A DNA stretch of 64,000 nt from Candidatus Methanomethylicaceae archaeon. GTDB taxonomy: Archaea; Thermoproteota; Methanomethylicia; Methanomethylicales; Methanomethylicaceae. Position numbers and translations under genes: made by a program. Location of the stretch: NCBI GenBank assembly GCA_026414165.1, contig JAOAJN010000006.1, positions 31,350 through 95,349 on the forward strand, given 5' to 3'. Positions 44,370 to 53,215 of this stretch are shown piece by piece (position 1 is the first letter of the stretch; every line of letters begins with the position of its first letter). Below the pieces are notes generated by a model that was not told the DNA's origin, ran no database searches, and saw only the letters and a program-made list of their open reading frames with translations.

Positions 44370-44993
44370 TCAACTTTGATTCTTCATTTTCATGTTACCG
44401 ATCGAGCAGCCAGCATCAAATGCTCGGAGATTCTCTTCCAAGAACCGGGGGATGTTTTCCTTTATGGCGTCCCTCAGTAACTCAGCTTCGAATGGGAGTG
44501 CCCCAGAGCCAGCCAGCACCCCCAGCATTACTATATTAGAGGCTATGGGTAGTCCCGAATCTTTAGCTACTTCGGTTGCGTCTAATGTAATCACCCACCC
44601 AGCAACCTTACTTATCGCGGAAAGCATTTCGCCGACATCAGGGTAGACAGCCTTGCCTATATTGACCTCGACTGGATATATCGGTCTTGTGTTCATAATC
44701 ACAAGTCCACCGACCCTCAAGAATTTTGCAACTGCCCTAAGAGCCTCCATAGGTTCGAGACCCAAAACGATGTCAGCCTTATTCTCCTCAACAAGAGATC
44801 CGTAGATCTCTTGTCCTATCCTAATATGGCTGACAACAGGACCTCCCCTCTGAGCAATTCCGTAAACATCCGAGATTCTGACTTTGTATCCAGCTTTTAT
44901 CGCTGCTGCTCCAAGGATTTGAGCCGCCTTGACATTTCCCTGCCCACCCACACCAGATATTATAATGTTGATTTCCAATTCAGATTTTTTCAT
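44370..44993 (-). CDS. iorB: Indolepyruvate:ferredoxin oxidoreductase, beta subunit
   Basis: 207 aa, gamma-type domain of the oxidoreductase family. It opens with 'IIISGVGGQGNVKAAQILG' and has 'YGIAQRGGPVVSHIRIG' (near residues 43-59), both typical of IorB. It follows iorA by three bases. With IorA it oxidises aryl pyruvates derived from aromatic amino acids to aryl-acetyl-CoA, reducing ferredoxin. Confidence 0.92.
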   Translation of the reverse strand: MKKSELEINIIISGVGGQGNVKAAQILGAAAIKAGYKVRISDVYGIAQRGGPVVSHIRIGQEIYGSLVEENKADIVLGLEPMEALRAVAKFLRVGGLVIMNTRPIYPVEVNIGKAVYPDVGEMLSAISKVAGWVITLDATEVAKDSGLPIASNIVMLGVLAGSGALPFEAELLRDAIKENIPRFLEENLRAFDAGCSIGNMKMKNQS

Positions 44994-44996
44994 GTT

Positions 44997-46934
44997 TTAC
45001 CACTCCGATTGTTTTATCGCGCCGTACGGGCAGACTGCTATGCAAACCTTACATCCCGTACAGTCCAAGGCATTTATGTAGGACTTTTTCTTTACAGTGT
45101 TGAAGCCCATCGCAGGGCAGCCAAAAGCAGCCACGCAAGTCCTGCAACCGATGCACTTCTCCTCCAAGACCACGCAGGGGATTATCTTTTCGCTCTTCCT
45201 CCTTGCGATTCTAAGGTACTCTTGTGCGCATATCCTCCTGAAGATTACTACCGCAGGACCTGGGAATTTCAGAGCCTCCTCCATCACAGCTACACTACCT
45301 TTTTGATCGTAAGGATCGACAATCTTTATGAAATCAATTCCGCAGGCGCGGGATATGTCTTCAATATTAACTTTTTTGGTTTGTGAGCCCATTGCTGTCT
45401 GCCCACTGCCTGGGTGAGGTTGGTATCCGGTCATACCAGTCACATAGTTATCGAGAACCATGACCTTAATGTTTGCTTTGTTAAATGTTGCGTTTATTAG
45501 GGCAGGCACCCCAGCGTGGTAGAACGTGGAGTCGCCGATTGTGGCAATAACTGGATCATTTATACCAGTCTGGGCTATTCCATTTGCTATTCCGATGCTT
45601 CCACCCATACAAAAAACATCCTGCATAAATTTCAACGGAGGATACATCCCCAATGTATAGCACCCTATGTCACCAATTGCAATGTACCGTCCTTTGGAAA
45701 CTGTCTTTATTGCCTTCCTCGCCGCATAGTAGGCCGCCCTGTGTGGGCACCCAGAGCACATAGTGAGTGTCCTTGGAGTTAGCATTTTTGAAGACTTTTC
45801 CAAGATCTCCAGCTTTTCCTTGGGAGGTGAGGTATCGTATTTTATTCCTAAGATTAAGGAGAAAGCCTTTCCCACAGCAGAGAAGTTGAGTTCGCCTGTT
45901 CTCGGAAGGTGATTTGAGAGTTTTCCGAAAATTTTAAGCCGCGGATTATGGTCCTTTGCTACCCCTATAAGTTGTCGTTCTATAAAGGGTTCTCCCTCCT
46001 CAACGACAATTACCGATTCTAGCCCCTCTATGAAGTCGGAGACTGTGCTCTCGGGAAATGGATTGGTCATACCAAGTTTTAGAAGGTTTATCTTGCCCCT
46101 TAGGTCATTATACTTAAGAAAGTCCATTACATAATTCAGCGCCACTGATGATGAGATAACACCGACAGAAGCAAAGGGACCATCAGATGCTCTCTCAATC
46201 CTGAAGAGCGACTTCTCTTTGGCTAGATTCTCAACTCTCTTAAGCTTCTCGTGAAGGATCTCGTGAAGTTGCGGTATGACTTTTGGACCGACTATACCCT
46301 CTCCAAGGACAAAATCTCTATAGTAATCGTCATGAAAGTTTGGCTCAGCGGGATGGTGCTCTATCTCTCCAAGTATCACATCACCTCTCGAATGACATAT
46401 TCGGGTGACCAACCTTATCATGACGGGGAGGCGAATTTTTTCTGAGAACTCGGCGGCTATCTTGACATAGTCTTTGGCCTCTTGCACGCCTGAGGGCTCC
46501 AATGCTGGAATCTCAGCCATCAATGCCATGTATCGATTGTCTTGTTCGTTTGCTGAGCTGTGACCTGATGGATCGTCTGCTGACACGATTATTAAAGAAC
46601 TGTTGAAGCCGTGGTAGACGGCATGCATGAGCGGATCCATTATCCAGTTTGCACCGATGTGTTTCATGGATGCCATTGATCTCTTGCCACAAAGCGCCCC
46701 TCCTATAGCAACTTCAAAGGCCACCATCTCGTTTGTGGACCATTCTACATGCATATTGAATTCATCAGCGATGAGGGCGAGTGTGTCGATAATTTCAGAG
46801 GCAGGGGTGCCAGGGTAGGAGGCGGCGATTTCAATATTTGACTCTATGGCACCCCTCGCGACTGCTTCATTGCCAAGTAAGAGAACCCTCTCGCCTGGAG
46901 AATTTTTTGTTATAATATGTTTCATTACCTGCAC
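44997..46934 (-). CDS. iorA: Indolepyruvate:ferredoxin oxidoreductase, alpha subunit
   Basis: 645 aa. The N-terminal pyrimidine-binding part contains 'LGNEAVARGAIESNIEIAASYPGTPASEI'. The TPP-binding part has 'TMCSGCPHRAAYYAARKA' and 'TIGDSTFYHAGVPALINA...NNYVTG'-like segments (here 'DNYVTGMTGYQPHPGSG'). Two 4Fe-4S motifs end the protein, 'CIGCRTCVAAFGCPAM' (first cluster irregular, as usual in IorA) and 'CTGCKVCIAVCPYGAI'. It fits peptide or amino-acid catabolism together with the Opp importer and OFOR in this window. Confidence 0.95.
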   Translation of the reverse strand: MQVMKHIITKNSPGERVLLLGNEAVARGAIESNIEIAASYPGTPASEIIDTLALIADEFNMHVEWSTNEMVAFEVAIGGALCGKRSMASMKHIGANWIMDPLMHAVYHGFNSSLIIVSADDPSGHSSANEQDNRYMALMAEIPALEPSGVQEAKDYVKIAAEFSEKIRLPVMIRLVTRICHSRGDVILGEIEHHPAEPNFHDDYYRDFVLGEGIVGPKVIPQLHEILHEKLKRVENLAKEKSLFRIERASDGPFASVGVISSSVALNYVMDFLKYNDLRGKINLLKLGMTNPFPESTVSDFIEGLESVIVVEEGEPFIERQLIGVAKDHNPRLKIFGKLSNHLPRTGELNFSAVGKAFSLILGIKYDTSPPKEKLEILEKSSKMLTPRTLTMCSGCPHRAAYYAARKAIKTVSKGRYIAIGDIGCYTLGMYPPLKFMQDVFCMGGSIGIANGIAQTGINDPVIATIGDSTFYHAGVPALINATFNKANIKVMVLDNYVTGMTGYQPHPGSGQTAMGSQTKKVNIEDISRACGIDFIKIVDPYDQKGSVAVMEEALKFPGPAVVIFRRICAQEYLRIARRKSEKIIPCVVLEEKCIGCRTCVAAFGCPAMGFNTVKKKSYINALDCTGCKVCIAVCPYGAIKQSEW

Positions 46935-47100
46935 CTTTGAATGACTAATAAAAATTGCAGAACATTATTTAAAGTTTTATTGTGACCTTTACTATCGCCG
47001 ATTTCTGCTCTTATGCCACATTGAGGATGTATCCTAACGCGTTCCGGAAATTTCCAGCCGATAAAGTTAAATCTTGATGTTAATTATATTTAGAGCAATC

Positions 47101-47189
47101 TGCTACTTTCGGAGGAAGGACTGGTGACCGCCTACCAAACCCTTTAATTTGCGTTTATGGAAGTGATTTGCATACTCCGGAGAGTAGCA
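47101..47189 (+). repeat. Long inverted repeat in the asd-lysC upstream region
   Basis: TGCTACTTTCGGAG (47101-47114) can pair with CTCCGGAGAGTAGCA (47175-47189) over 14 pairs, one of them G-U, with one bulged G, around a 60-base loop. A TATA-like TAATTATATT at 47081-47090 would start transcription near 47112, inside the left arm, so whether the full hairpin exists in RNA is open. It ends 25 bases before the TTG start of asd. Confidence 0.5.
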
Positions 47190-47213
47190 AAATGCCAAAG
47201 GAGGGTTCTATTT

Positions 47214-48284
47214 TTGGATAAAGTCAGAGTCGGAATTTTGGGATCCACAGGATCCGTAGGGCAAAGATACGTTAGTATGCTAGAGTCTCATCCATGGTTT
47301 GAGATAACTGTGTTGTCTGCGTCCAGCGCCTCAGTAGGTAAAAGGTACGCAGAGGCAGCGAAGTGGGTTCTTGACAGTAGTATGCCAGAGAGTGTCAGAG
47401 ACATAGTGATACAGCCTGCAGATACCGACGCTCTCAAAAAGGAGGGGGTCGAACTCGTCTTTTCTGCACTCCCATCAGAAGTTGCCAAGGTAGTAGAGTC
47501 GAAGATCGTGGAGGCAGGATTTCCAGTGGTCGCGGATACGAGCGCGCATCGAATGGATCCAGATGTTCCGCTTCTCATACCTGAAGTGAATAGCGAACAC
47601 CTTGCGGTATTGGATGAACAGAGAAAGAAGGGAAGAGGCATTATTGTTACAGGACCGAACTGTACGACCATAGGTCTAGCAATGTCACTCAAGCCGATCC
47701 AGCAGAAATTCGGCATCCGGAGAGTCTTGGTTTCGACCATGCAGGCGCTGTCGGGTGCTGGATTTTTCGGGGTTCCTTCAATGGCGATCTTAGACAACCT
47801 AATCCCATACATAAAGAACGAGGAAGAGAAGGTTGCGCTAGAGTTATTGAAAATCCTCGGAGAGTATAAAGATGGCTTTAAGTTTGCCAACATAAAAGTC
47901 GGCGCAAGTTGTCATAGAGTCTGCGTCTTGGACGGGCACACTGAGGCGGTATTCCTAGAGACTGTTGAAGAAACTACGCCAGAGGCTGTTAAAGAGTGCA
48001 TGAGGGAGTTCAGAGGGGAGCCGCAGAGGCTGTCTTTGCCATCGGCCCCTGTTAGACCCGTAATAGTGAGAGATGAGCCAGACAGACCGCAGCCAAGACT
48101 AGACAGAATGTCTGGAACGCCCGAGAGAGCGCGAGGTATGGCAACGGTGGTAGGTCGGGTGAGAAGCGAGCCCGCACTTGACAATGGAATAAAGTATGTG
48201 CTCCTCAGCCATAACACAATCAGAGGGGCTGCAGGGAACGCCATATTAATAGCCGAACTCTTAAAAGCAAAAGGTTTGATATGA
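47214..48284 (+). CDS. asd: Aspartate-semialdehyde dehydrogenase
   Basis: 356 aa from the TTG at 47214, which has AAAGGAGGG about ten bases upstream; the tracked start at 47157 has no such site and lies in the inverted repeat region. It has the N-terminal NADP motif 'GILGSTGSVGQRYVSML', the catalytic cysteine in 'TGPNCTTIGLAMSL' (near residue 150), and 'ASCHRVCVLDGHTEAVFLET'. This is the archaeal/fungal-type Asd. It reduces aspartyl phosphate to the semialdehyde for threonine, methionine or lysine. Its stop overlaps the first possible lysC start. Confidence 0.93.
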   Translation: MDKVRVGILGSTGSVGQRYVSMLESHPWFEITVLSASSASVGKRYAEAAKWVLDSSMPESVRDIVIQPADTDALKKEGVELVFSALPSEVAKVVESKIVEAGFPVVADTSAHRMDPDVPLLIPEVNSEHLAVLDEQRKKGRGIIVTGPNCTTIGLAMSLKPIQQKFGIRRVLVSTMQALSGAGFFGVPSMAILDNLIPYIKNEEEKVALELLKILGEYKDGFKFANIKVGASCHRVCVLDGHTEAVFLETVEETTPEAVKECMREFRGEPQRLSLPSAPVRPVIVRDEPDRPQPRLDRMSGTPERARGMATVVGRVRSEPALDNGIKYVLLSHNTIRGAAGNAILIAELLKAKGLI

Positions 48285-48304
48285 AATTAAAGATTGGTGA
48301 TAAT

Positions 48305-49699
48305 ATGAGGGTCGTCATGAAGTTCGGCGGAACTTTGATGGACGGTGCGGAGCAGATAGAGAACTCTGCTAACCTTGTGGTAGAGAGGGTGAGGAAGGGC
48401 GATGAAGTTGTTGTTGTGGTCTCCGCTATGGCAAACGTGACGGACGATCTCGTGGCGATGGGAGAGGGTGCAAGGATCGGAGACATGGAGCGTGTTAGGA
48501 AAAAGATATCAGAACTTGAGAAGAGGCACCTAGAGGCTGCGGAGAAACTTTCTAAGGGTGATTTGAGGGGGGAGACCGTTTCAAAGATAAAGAGCCTCCT
48601 TGACATACTCAACCAATGCCTTACAGGAGTGTTTCTCCTAAGGGAGCTTACACCAAGATCAAAGGACCTAATAGTTTCATTCGGTGAGAGGCTTTCTGCG
48701 CCCCTAATGAAGGCAGCACTGGTATCCAAGGGTATCAAGGCAATAGACCTTACGGGAGGAGAGGTTGGAATAATAACAGACAGTAATTATGGCAACGCAA
48801 AGCCTCTTCTGAATATAACAGAGGTCATGGTAAAGGACAGACTGCTCCCCATACTGAAGGGAGGAGTGACGCCAGTAGTCACCGGGTTCATTGGGCAGGA
48901 CGAGAACGGCGTAGTGACCACTTTGGGCAGAGGCGGATCAGATTACACTGCGACCATACTTGCATCCGCCCTAGAGGCTGACGAGGTCTTGATCTGGAAG
49001 GATGTGGATGGCATAATGACAGCCGACCCTAAGTTGGTCCCGTCAGCAAAGACCATACCCACTCTATCCTATGCTGAAGTCATGGAAATGGCATACTTCG
49101 GAGCAAAGGTCCTTCACCCATTAACCGTGACGCCTGTTCAAGAGAGAAGAATACCCATCAGGATAGCTAATGCATATAATCCAAGCAACCCAGGAACGAT
49201 AATAAGGGAGAAAGGAGAAGGCACAAAGAAAGTCAAGGCGGTAACCGCGATCAAGGACCTGAGCATTATAACAACTGGGGGCGCGGGCATGATCGGCGTT
49301 CCAAGTGTTGTGGCAAGGGTCTTCTCTACTCTGTCGGAAAACAACATTAATGTAACTATGATTTCGCAGAGCTCCTCTCAGGCAAATATCTCCATGGTTG
49401 TGAAGACCGTAGATCTGGAGAGGGCATTAAAGGCGCTCAAAGTGGAGTTTAGAAATGGTGATCTGATCAGGGACATTCATGCAATTTCAAAGGTGGCGGT
49501 GATAGCAATAGTCGGCGAGGGTATGAGGGGCACCAAAGGCATTGCAGCGAAGACATTCTCAGCCGTTGCAGAGGCAGGCGTCAACGTCCTTACCATAGCC
49601 CAAGGCTCCTCTGAGTTAAACATATCCTTCGCTGTGCTTGAGGAAGATATGCAAAAAGCTGTGGAGGCAGTTCATCGAGCCTTTGAGCTAGATAAATGA
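48305..49699 (+). CDS. lysC: Aspartate kinase
   Basis: 464 aa from the ATG at 48305 (start 'MRVVMKFGGTLMDG', preceded by GGTGA); a start at 48281 overlapping the asd stop (ATGA) is possible and adds eight residues. It has the kinase motif 'KFGGT', 'LGRGGSDYTATILA' (near 215) and 'WKDVDGIMTADPKLVP'. Two ACT domains in the C-terminal 160 residues ('VVARVFSTLSENNINVTMIS', 'IAAKTFSAVAEAGVNVLTIA') indicate allosteric control by an end product. It forms a two-gene operon with asd and feeds the threonine synthase encoded 9 kb on. Confidence 0.94.
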   Translation: MRVVMKFGGTLMDGAEQIENSANLVVERVRKGDEVVVVVSAMANVTDDLVAMGEGARIGDMERVRKKISELEKRHLEAAEKLSKGDLRGETVSKIKSLLDILNQCLTGVFLLRELTPRSKDLIVSFGERLSAPLMKAALVSKGIKAIDLTGGEVGIITDSNYGNAKPLLNITEVMVKDRLLPILKGGVTPVVTGFIGQDENGVVTTLGRGGSDYTATILASALEADEVLIWKDVDGIMTADPKLVPSAKTIPTLSYAEVMEMAYFGAKVLHPLTVTPVQERRIPIRIANAYNPSNPGTIIREKGEGTKKVKAVTAIKDLSIITTGGAGMIGVPSVVARVFSTLSENNINVTMISQSSSQANISMVVKTVDLERALKALKVEFRNGDLIRDIHAISKVAVIAIVGEGMRGTKGIAAKTFSAVAEAGVNVLTIAQGSSELNISFAVLEEDMQKAVEAVHRAFELDK

Positions 49700-49760
49700 G
49701 ACGCACTTTCAGTTGCCAAAATGGGTTGGAAGAAGTCATGAGATTTCCTGGAACAGAGTA

Positions 49761-49804
49761 GGTAATCTGTGAGGTCCGACAGATTACCCTCTTTCCGATT
49801 TTTT
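49761..49804 (+). terminator. Hairpin terminator after lysC
   Basis: GGTAATCTGT and ACAGATTACC form a perfect 10-base-pair stem with an 8-base loop (49761-49788). CTCTTT and then a T6 run at 49799-49804 follow. The 3' arm covers the stop codon of the convergent CbiO gene. It resembles a bacterial intrinsic terminator for the plus strand. Confidence 0.65.
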
Positions 49805-50623
49805 AAGAGCTTCCTCGACAATTTTTTCAGCCTCATCTATTGTCAAAGGGATTTTTTGTATCAGACCTTTTGATTTTAACTTTGCAAAGAGCCGAACCAA
49901 CAGAGGAGGCTCCATTGACACTTTCCGAAGGAGTTGCTCTTCATAAAGCATCTCCCTCGTGATGCCAGAGGCCAAAATTCTTCCACCAATCATCAGGATA
50001 GCTCTCTCAATAAAGTCGGGTAAAATTTCTACATCATGTGTAGTAAGTACTATAGTTGTGCCTTCCCGGTTAATATCTTTTAAAAGCGTTAGTAGCTCAT
50101 TCTTTGACTTTGGGTCTAAGTTGGCGGTGGGTTCGTCTAGAAGGAGGATTTTTGGTTTCATTACAATTGTAGTGGCTATTGCTACCTTTTTCTTTTCGCC
50201 ATAGCTAAGGCGGTGTGGCGAACGATCTGAGAGGTGGGATATGCCCATGATCTTGAGGGCTTCGTCTACATGTCTTTTAACCTCGTTCTCATCCATTCCG
50301 AGGCTTCTGGGACCATAGGCAACATCGTCAAAAACAGTATTATTGAATAGTTGGTCGTCAGGGTCCTGAAAGACCACGCCTATATCTCGCCTAATATTCT
50401 CAAATTCCCTAGAGCGCGTATCTTTTCCAAAAACTTTGACGTGTCCTTCAACAGGCCTCAGCAAACCTGCCATCAGCAGTGTGAGTGTCGATTTTCCGGC
50501 ACCGTTAGGACCGAGAATAGCTAATCGTTCGCCCTCAAACACATCAAATGAGATGTCCGTTAAAGCTTTGATATTACCGGCGTACGTGTATTCTAGGTTT
50601 CTTATTTCTATTATATTTTTCAA
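49784..50623 (-). CDS. cbiO: Cobalt/nickel ECF transporter ATPase (CbiO-like)
   Basis: 279 aa. It has Walker A 'GPNGAGKSTLT', 'VFQDPDDQLFNNTVFDDVAYGP' (Q-loop typical of ECF ATPases), signature 'LSYGEKKKVAIATTIV' and Walker B 'ILLLDEPTANLDP'. It is the last gene of the cbiM-N-Q-O type operon, 12 bases after cbiQ. It energises uptake of Co2+ or Ni2+. Confidence 0.92.
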   Translation of the reverse strand: MKNIIEIRNLEYTYAGNIKALTDISFDVFEGERLAILGPNGAGKSTLTLLMAGLLRPVEGHVKVFGKDTRSREFENIRRDIGVVFQDPDDQLFNNTVFDDVAYGPRSLGMDENEVKRHVDEALKIMGISHLSDRSPHRLSYGEKKKVAIATTIVMKPKILLLDEPTANLDPKSKNELLTLLKDINREGTTIVLTTHDVEILPDFIERAILMIGGRILASGITREMLYEEQLLRKVSMEPPLLVRLFAKLKSKGLIQKIPLTIDEAEKIVEEALKKSERG

Positions 50624-50635
50624 GCATACCCCTCA

Positions 50636-51439
50636 TTATGCGACATTCGTGAGAGCTAAAAAAATGACGATCAAAACAGCAAAAACGAATGGGAGATCGC
50701 TCAATTTTAGAGGGCTTTTATTGAAAGACCTACTTCTCTCAATTGTGAAGCCTCTTGCTTTCATAGCGAGATAGACGCGTTCGGATCGCTCATAGGTCCT
50801 TATGAAGAGCGCCGCCAGTATCTTTCCAAGATCTCTTAGGTCCTGTGAATTGATGAATTTTTTATTTTTGTAACGTCTTGCTTCCCTCGCCAAGAGCATT
50901 TTTTGGGCTTCGTGGATAGAAACGAAGAGGTACCTATAGGTTAAAGAGATTGTCTGGAGGACTATCTTGGGGGCTCTAGTTTGATATAAAATGTTTAAGA
51001 TTCCATCAATTCCCAATATTGAAGTTGGTAATATTAGCGCCCCAATGCAAACCCATACCCTCAAAACGAATTGAAGTACCCTATATGTGCCCTCTGATGA
51101 GGGAGCTATGGTAAAAGGACCTAAGTTAATCGCGAACAAAGGAGCACCCTCCGTCAAGAAGGCTGCAGGAAGAGAGATCAGAAGCATTAAGAGTGCAAAT
51201 ATTGCGGGTTTGATTAAATATCTCTTGGGACGGATTCTTAGGGAGATCCCTAACAGCAGGTTTAATCCTCCCATAACTAGAAGTTGTATAAAGGAAGTTG
51301 CAATAAGCGCGGATGCGATTATCAAAGAGGCGATTACGATCAAGGCTAACGGGCTGATGTCCTTTTTTAAGCTACCCGGCGTCTCTACCTCAAGGATCTC
51401 CTCTAGTCCTTGAACCAAGTCCTTTATTGTTGAAGACAT
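50636..51439 (-). CDS. cbiQ: Cobalt/nickel ECF transporter transmembrane protein (CbiQ-like)
   Basis: 267 aa with about five membrane segments. Near the C-terminal third are the coupling helices of the family, 'AREARRYKNKKFINSQDLRD' and 'RTYERSERVYLAMKARGF', the second being the conserved (E/S)RxxxAMxxRG motif. Its start codon overlaps the stop of the upstream small membrane protein. It is the T-component that links CbiM to the ATPase. Confidence 0.9.
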   Translation of the reverse strand: MSSTIKDLVQGLEEILEVETPGSLKKDISPLALIVIASLIIASALIATSFIQLLVMGGLNLLLGISLRIRPKRYLIKPAIFALLMLLISLPAAFLTEGAPLFAINLGPFTIAPSSEGTYRVLQFVLRVWVCIGALILPTSILGIDGILNILYQTRAPKIVLQTISLTYRYLFVSIHEAQKMLLAREARRYKNKKFINSQDLRDLGKILAALFIRTYERSERVYLAMKARGFTIERSRSFNKSPLKLSDLPFVFAVLIVIFLALTNVA

Positions 51440-51735
51440 TAATTAGTCTCACTCTTTTCTCGAACTTTTGCTAATAGCTTTCCAATGCCGTATGTTATAG
51501 TAAAGATTATGATTGTGGAGATCATCCCTAACATTAAAGAGACCCAAACGCTGTCGAACCATGGAAAAGTATACTCGGGGAAGGGTGCTGTAAGTAAATT
51601 CTCACCAATAACTCCTAGACGCTCTGCCACCATGTCAAGTGTCTCATTCGACTCATAAAAAACGAAAGTCCCTAATAAAACGAAAACAAGAGCGCTCATC
51701 AGTCCGCAGAGTATCCATTTATCAAGATTTTTCAA
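51439..51735 (-). CDS. PDGLE/CbiN-like small subunit of the Co/Ni transporter
   Basis: 98 aa with two membrane helices. The external loop reads 'NETLDMVAERLGVIGENLLTAPFPEY', which follows the PDGLE-domain pattern (PDGLEWVAE...APLPDY) with Asn-Glu-Thr-Leu in place of the PDGL residues. Such subunits stabilise or assist CbiM/NikM. It overlaps both neighbours, so the four genes are one operon. Confidence 0.75.
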   Translation of the reverse strand: MKNLDKWILCGLMSALVFVLLGTFVFYESNETLDMVAERLGVIGENLLTAPFPEYTFPWFDSVWVSLMLGMISTIIIFTITYGIGKLLAKVREKSETN

Positions 51736-52426
51736 TTTTTAAACCTCCGCCGTGACTAATTTTTAAATCTAATGAGAGGGATTTGAATGTGGGACTAAGG
51801 CTCAGTACTTCTGGTCTTGATGTGATTAGAAGTCTCAACAGTGCAGCGGTCACAAACCCTTCTGCCACTCCTATAATGGAATGGTGAATTGCCATAGCGG
51901 GAACCGCTATGGAAACGCCGTAGATAAAAGTGGGGACAGAAAGTCCCAACTCAAGTCCTGCCAAGACTGCTGCTAGAACGTCTCCCACTAGCCCCCCTAT
52001 AAATGCGCCTATAAAGAGCTGCTTACCTTTCGTAGCTCGCACTATTAGGACAAACAGAACGTAGGGTATGATGACGCCTGCCACGCCCATATTGAGAACG
52101 TTCGCCCCTAATGCGGTTATGCCACCATCTCCAAAGAGAAGGCACTGAAGCACCAATATAATAGTCATTGAGGTAAGACCTGTTGAAGGGCCAAGCAGTA
52201 TACCAAGCGAGGGCCCGCCAAGGAGGTGCGCGGTCGTGCCCCCTATCACGGGATAGTTCATCATCTGGGCGGCAAAGAAGAGCGCTGTGAGTAGAGCCAT
52301 TAGCGGGACCATTCTCTCGTCAAGTTCGCGCCTCACCTTCCTGAAAGAAATAGCCCAAAAGATTAGTACGAGTATGTATGTCGTCAGGATTACTGAAGGG
52401 CTCAGAAAGCCGTCCGGAATATGCAT
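51722..52426 (-). CDS. cbiM: Cobalt/nickel substrate-binding membrane protein CbiM
   Basis: 234 aa from the ATG at 52426. That start gives 'MHIPDGFLSPSVIL'; CbiM/NikM need the free N-terminal Met and His2 to bind the metal, so the tracked start three codons earlier is rejected. Further features are 'MNYPVIGGTTAHLLGGPSLGILLGP', with the conserved His of the metal site, and 'GVAEGFVTAALLRLL' near the C-terminus. Co versus Ni cannot be decided. A repeat-rich promoter lies upstream. Confidence 0.93.
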   Translation of the reverse strand: MHIPDGFLSPSVILTTYILVLIFWAISFRKVRRELDERMVPLMALLTALFFAAQMMNYPVIGGTTAHLLGGPSLGILLGPSTGLTSMTIILVLQCLLFGDGGITALGANVLNMGVAGVIIPYVLFVLIVRATKGKQLFIGAFIGGLVGDVLAAVLAGLELGLSVPTFIYGVSIAVPAMAIHHSIIGVAEGFVTAALLRLLITSRPEVLSLSPTFKSLSLDLKISHGGGLKIEKS

Positions 52427-52441
52427 AGGAATCACTTTTGG

Positions 52442-52477
52442 TATTACTAATTTGAGTAAAAATATTACTATAAAAAC
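52442..52477 (-). promoter_or_regulatory. cbiM promoter with alternating TTACT/AGTAA repeats
   Basis: TATTACTA occurs at 52442-52449 and again at 52463-52470, exactly 21 bases apart, with AGTAA between. This gives TTACT-N6-AGTAA-N5-TTACT. On the minus strand the right copy abuts a TATA-like TTTTTATAG (about 52468-52476), and the left copy lies near the predicted transcript start. This is the layout of a repressor operator, plausibly metal-responsive. Confidence 0.5.
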
Positions 52478-52543
52478 TTTCGCCTCTTATAGATTGACTT
52501 CAGTAATTTTCATTTTGTCGGTAAAAATCTAGGTCAGAGTACA

Positions 52544-53215
52544 TTACTTTGTTTGGAGCAACCTACCCCTTTCCATCCTGTGTATTTGATCAGCAATCTT
52601 TATCAACTCGGGATCATGAGTCGATACGACTATGGTCTTTCCTTTGTCTCGCAGATCTTGTAAGAGTCGGTATATTATTCTTGAGGTCTCCTCATCCACA
52701 AACACTGTTGGCTCATCAGCAAATAGATACTTTGGATCCTTTATTAGCGCCCTAACAAAGGCCACCCTCTGCTGTTCCCCTCCAGAAAGCTGCTCTACGA
52801 GGTGATTTGCCCTCTCAATAACGCCTAGCTTCGAGAGTAGCTCGACTGCTCTCTCCATAAAGTCTGAGGGATCAGAATCCCTGGCGTAAAGAGGGAGTAG
52901 GACATTTTCTAAAGCGGTATATTGGGGCAGGAGGTTTATATGTTGAAATACGAATCCAAAGTTCTCTCTCCTGAAGATCGTCTTCCAGTAGTCAGAGTAT
53001 CCCAAGACAGGCTCACCATCATACAAGATATCACCAGATGTCGGCGTCAATATTAGACCCATAATACTCAGGAGGGTTGTCTTTCCACAGCCGCTTGGAC
53101 CCGTCAAAACTACTATCCTGCCGTCTTCGATCTTCAGATTCACATCCTGAACTGCCACAACCTCATTGAACTTTCCCTTATTGTAAATCTTTGAGACCCC
53201 GCGGAGTTCTATCAT
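52544..53215 (-). CDS. ABC transporter ATP-binding protein (LolD/MacB-like)
   Basis: 223 aa. It has Walker A 'GPSGCGKTTLLS', Q-loop 'FGFVFQHINLLPQYTALENVLLP', signature 'LSGGEQQRVAFVRAL' and Walker B 'YLFADEPTVFVDE'. The 'TALENVLLPL' stretch is typical of the MacB/LolD type. The downstream partner permease starts upstream on the same strand with a 4-base overlap. Such pairs extract lipoproteins, export peptides or do mechanical work across the membrane. Confidence 0.9.
   Translation of the reverse strand: MIELRGVSKIYNKGKFNEVVAVQDVNLKIEDGRIVVLTGPSGCGKTTLLSIMGLILTPTSGDILYDGEPVLGYSDYWKTIFRRENFGFVFQHINLLPQYTALENVLLPLYARDSDPSDFMERAVELLSKLGVIERANHLVEQLSGGEQQRVAFVRALIKDPKYLFADEPTVFVDEETSRIIYRLLQDLRDKGKTIVVSTHDPELIKIADQIHRMERGRLLQTK

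Noticed and set aside
47101-47189. Lysine riboswitch upstream of asd-lysC
   Set aside because: The conserved five-helix core sequences of the L box are absent; only a long inverted repeat is present.
52442-52470. NikR operator ahead of cbiM
   Set aside because: The repeat does not have the GTATGA-N16-TCATAC form and no nikR gene is nearby.
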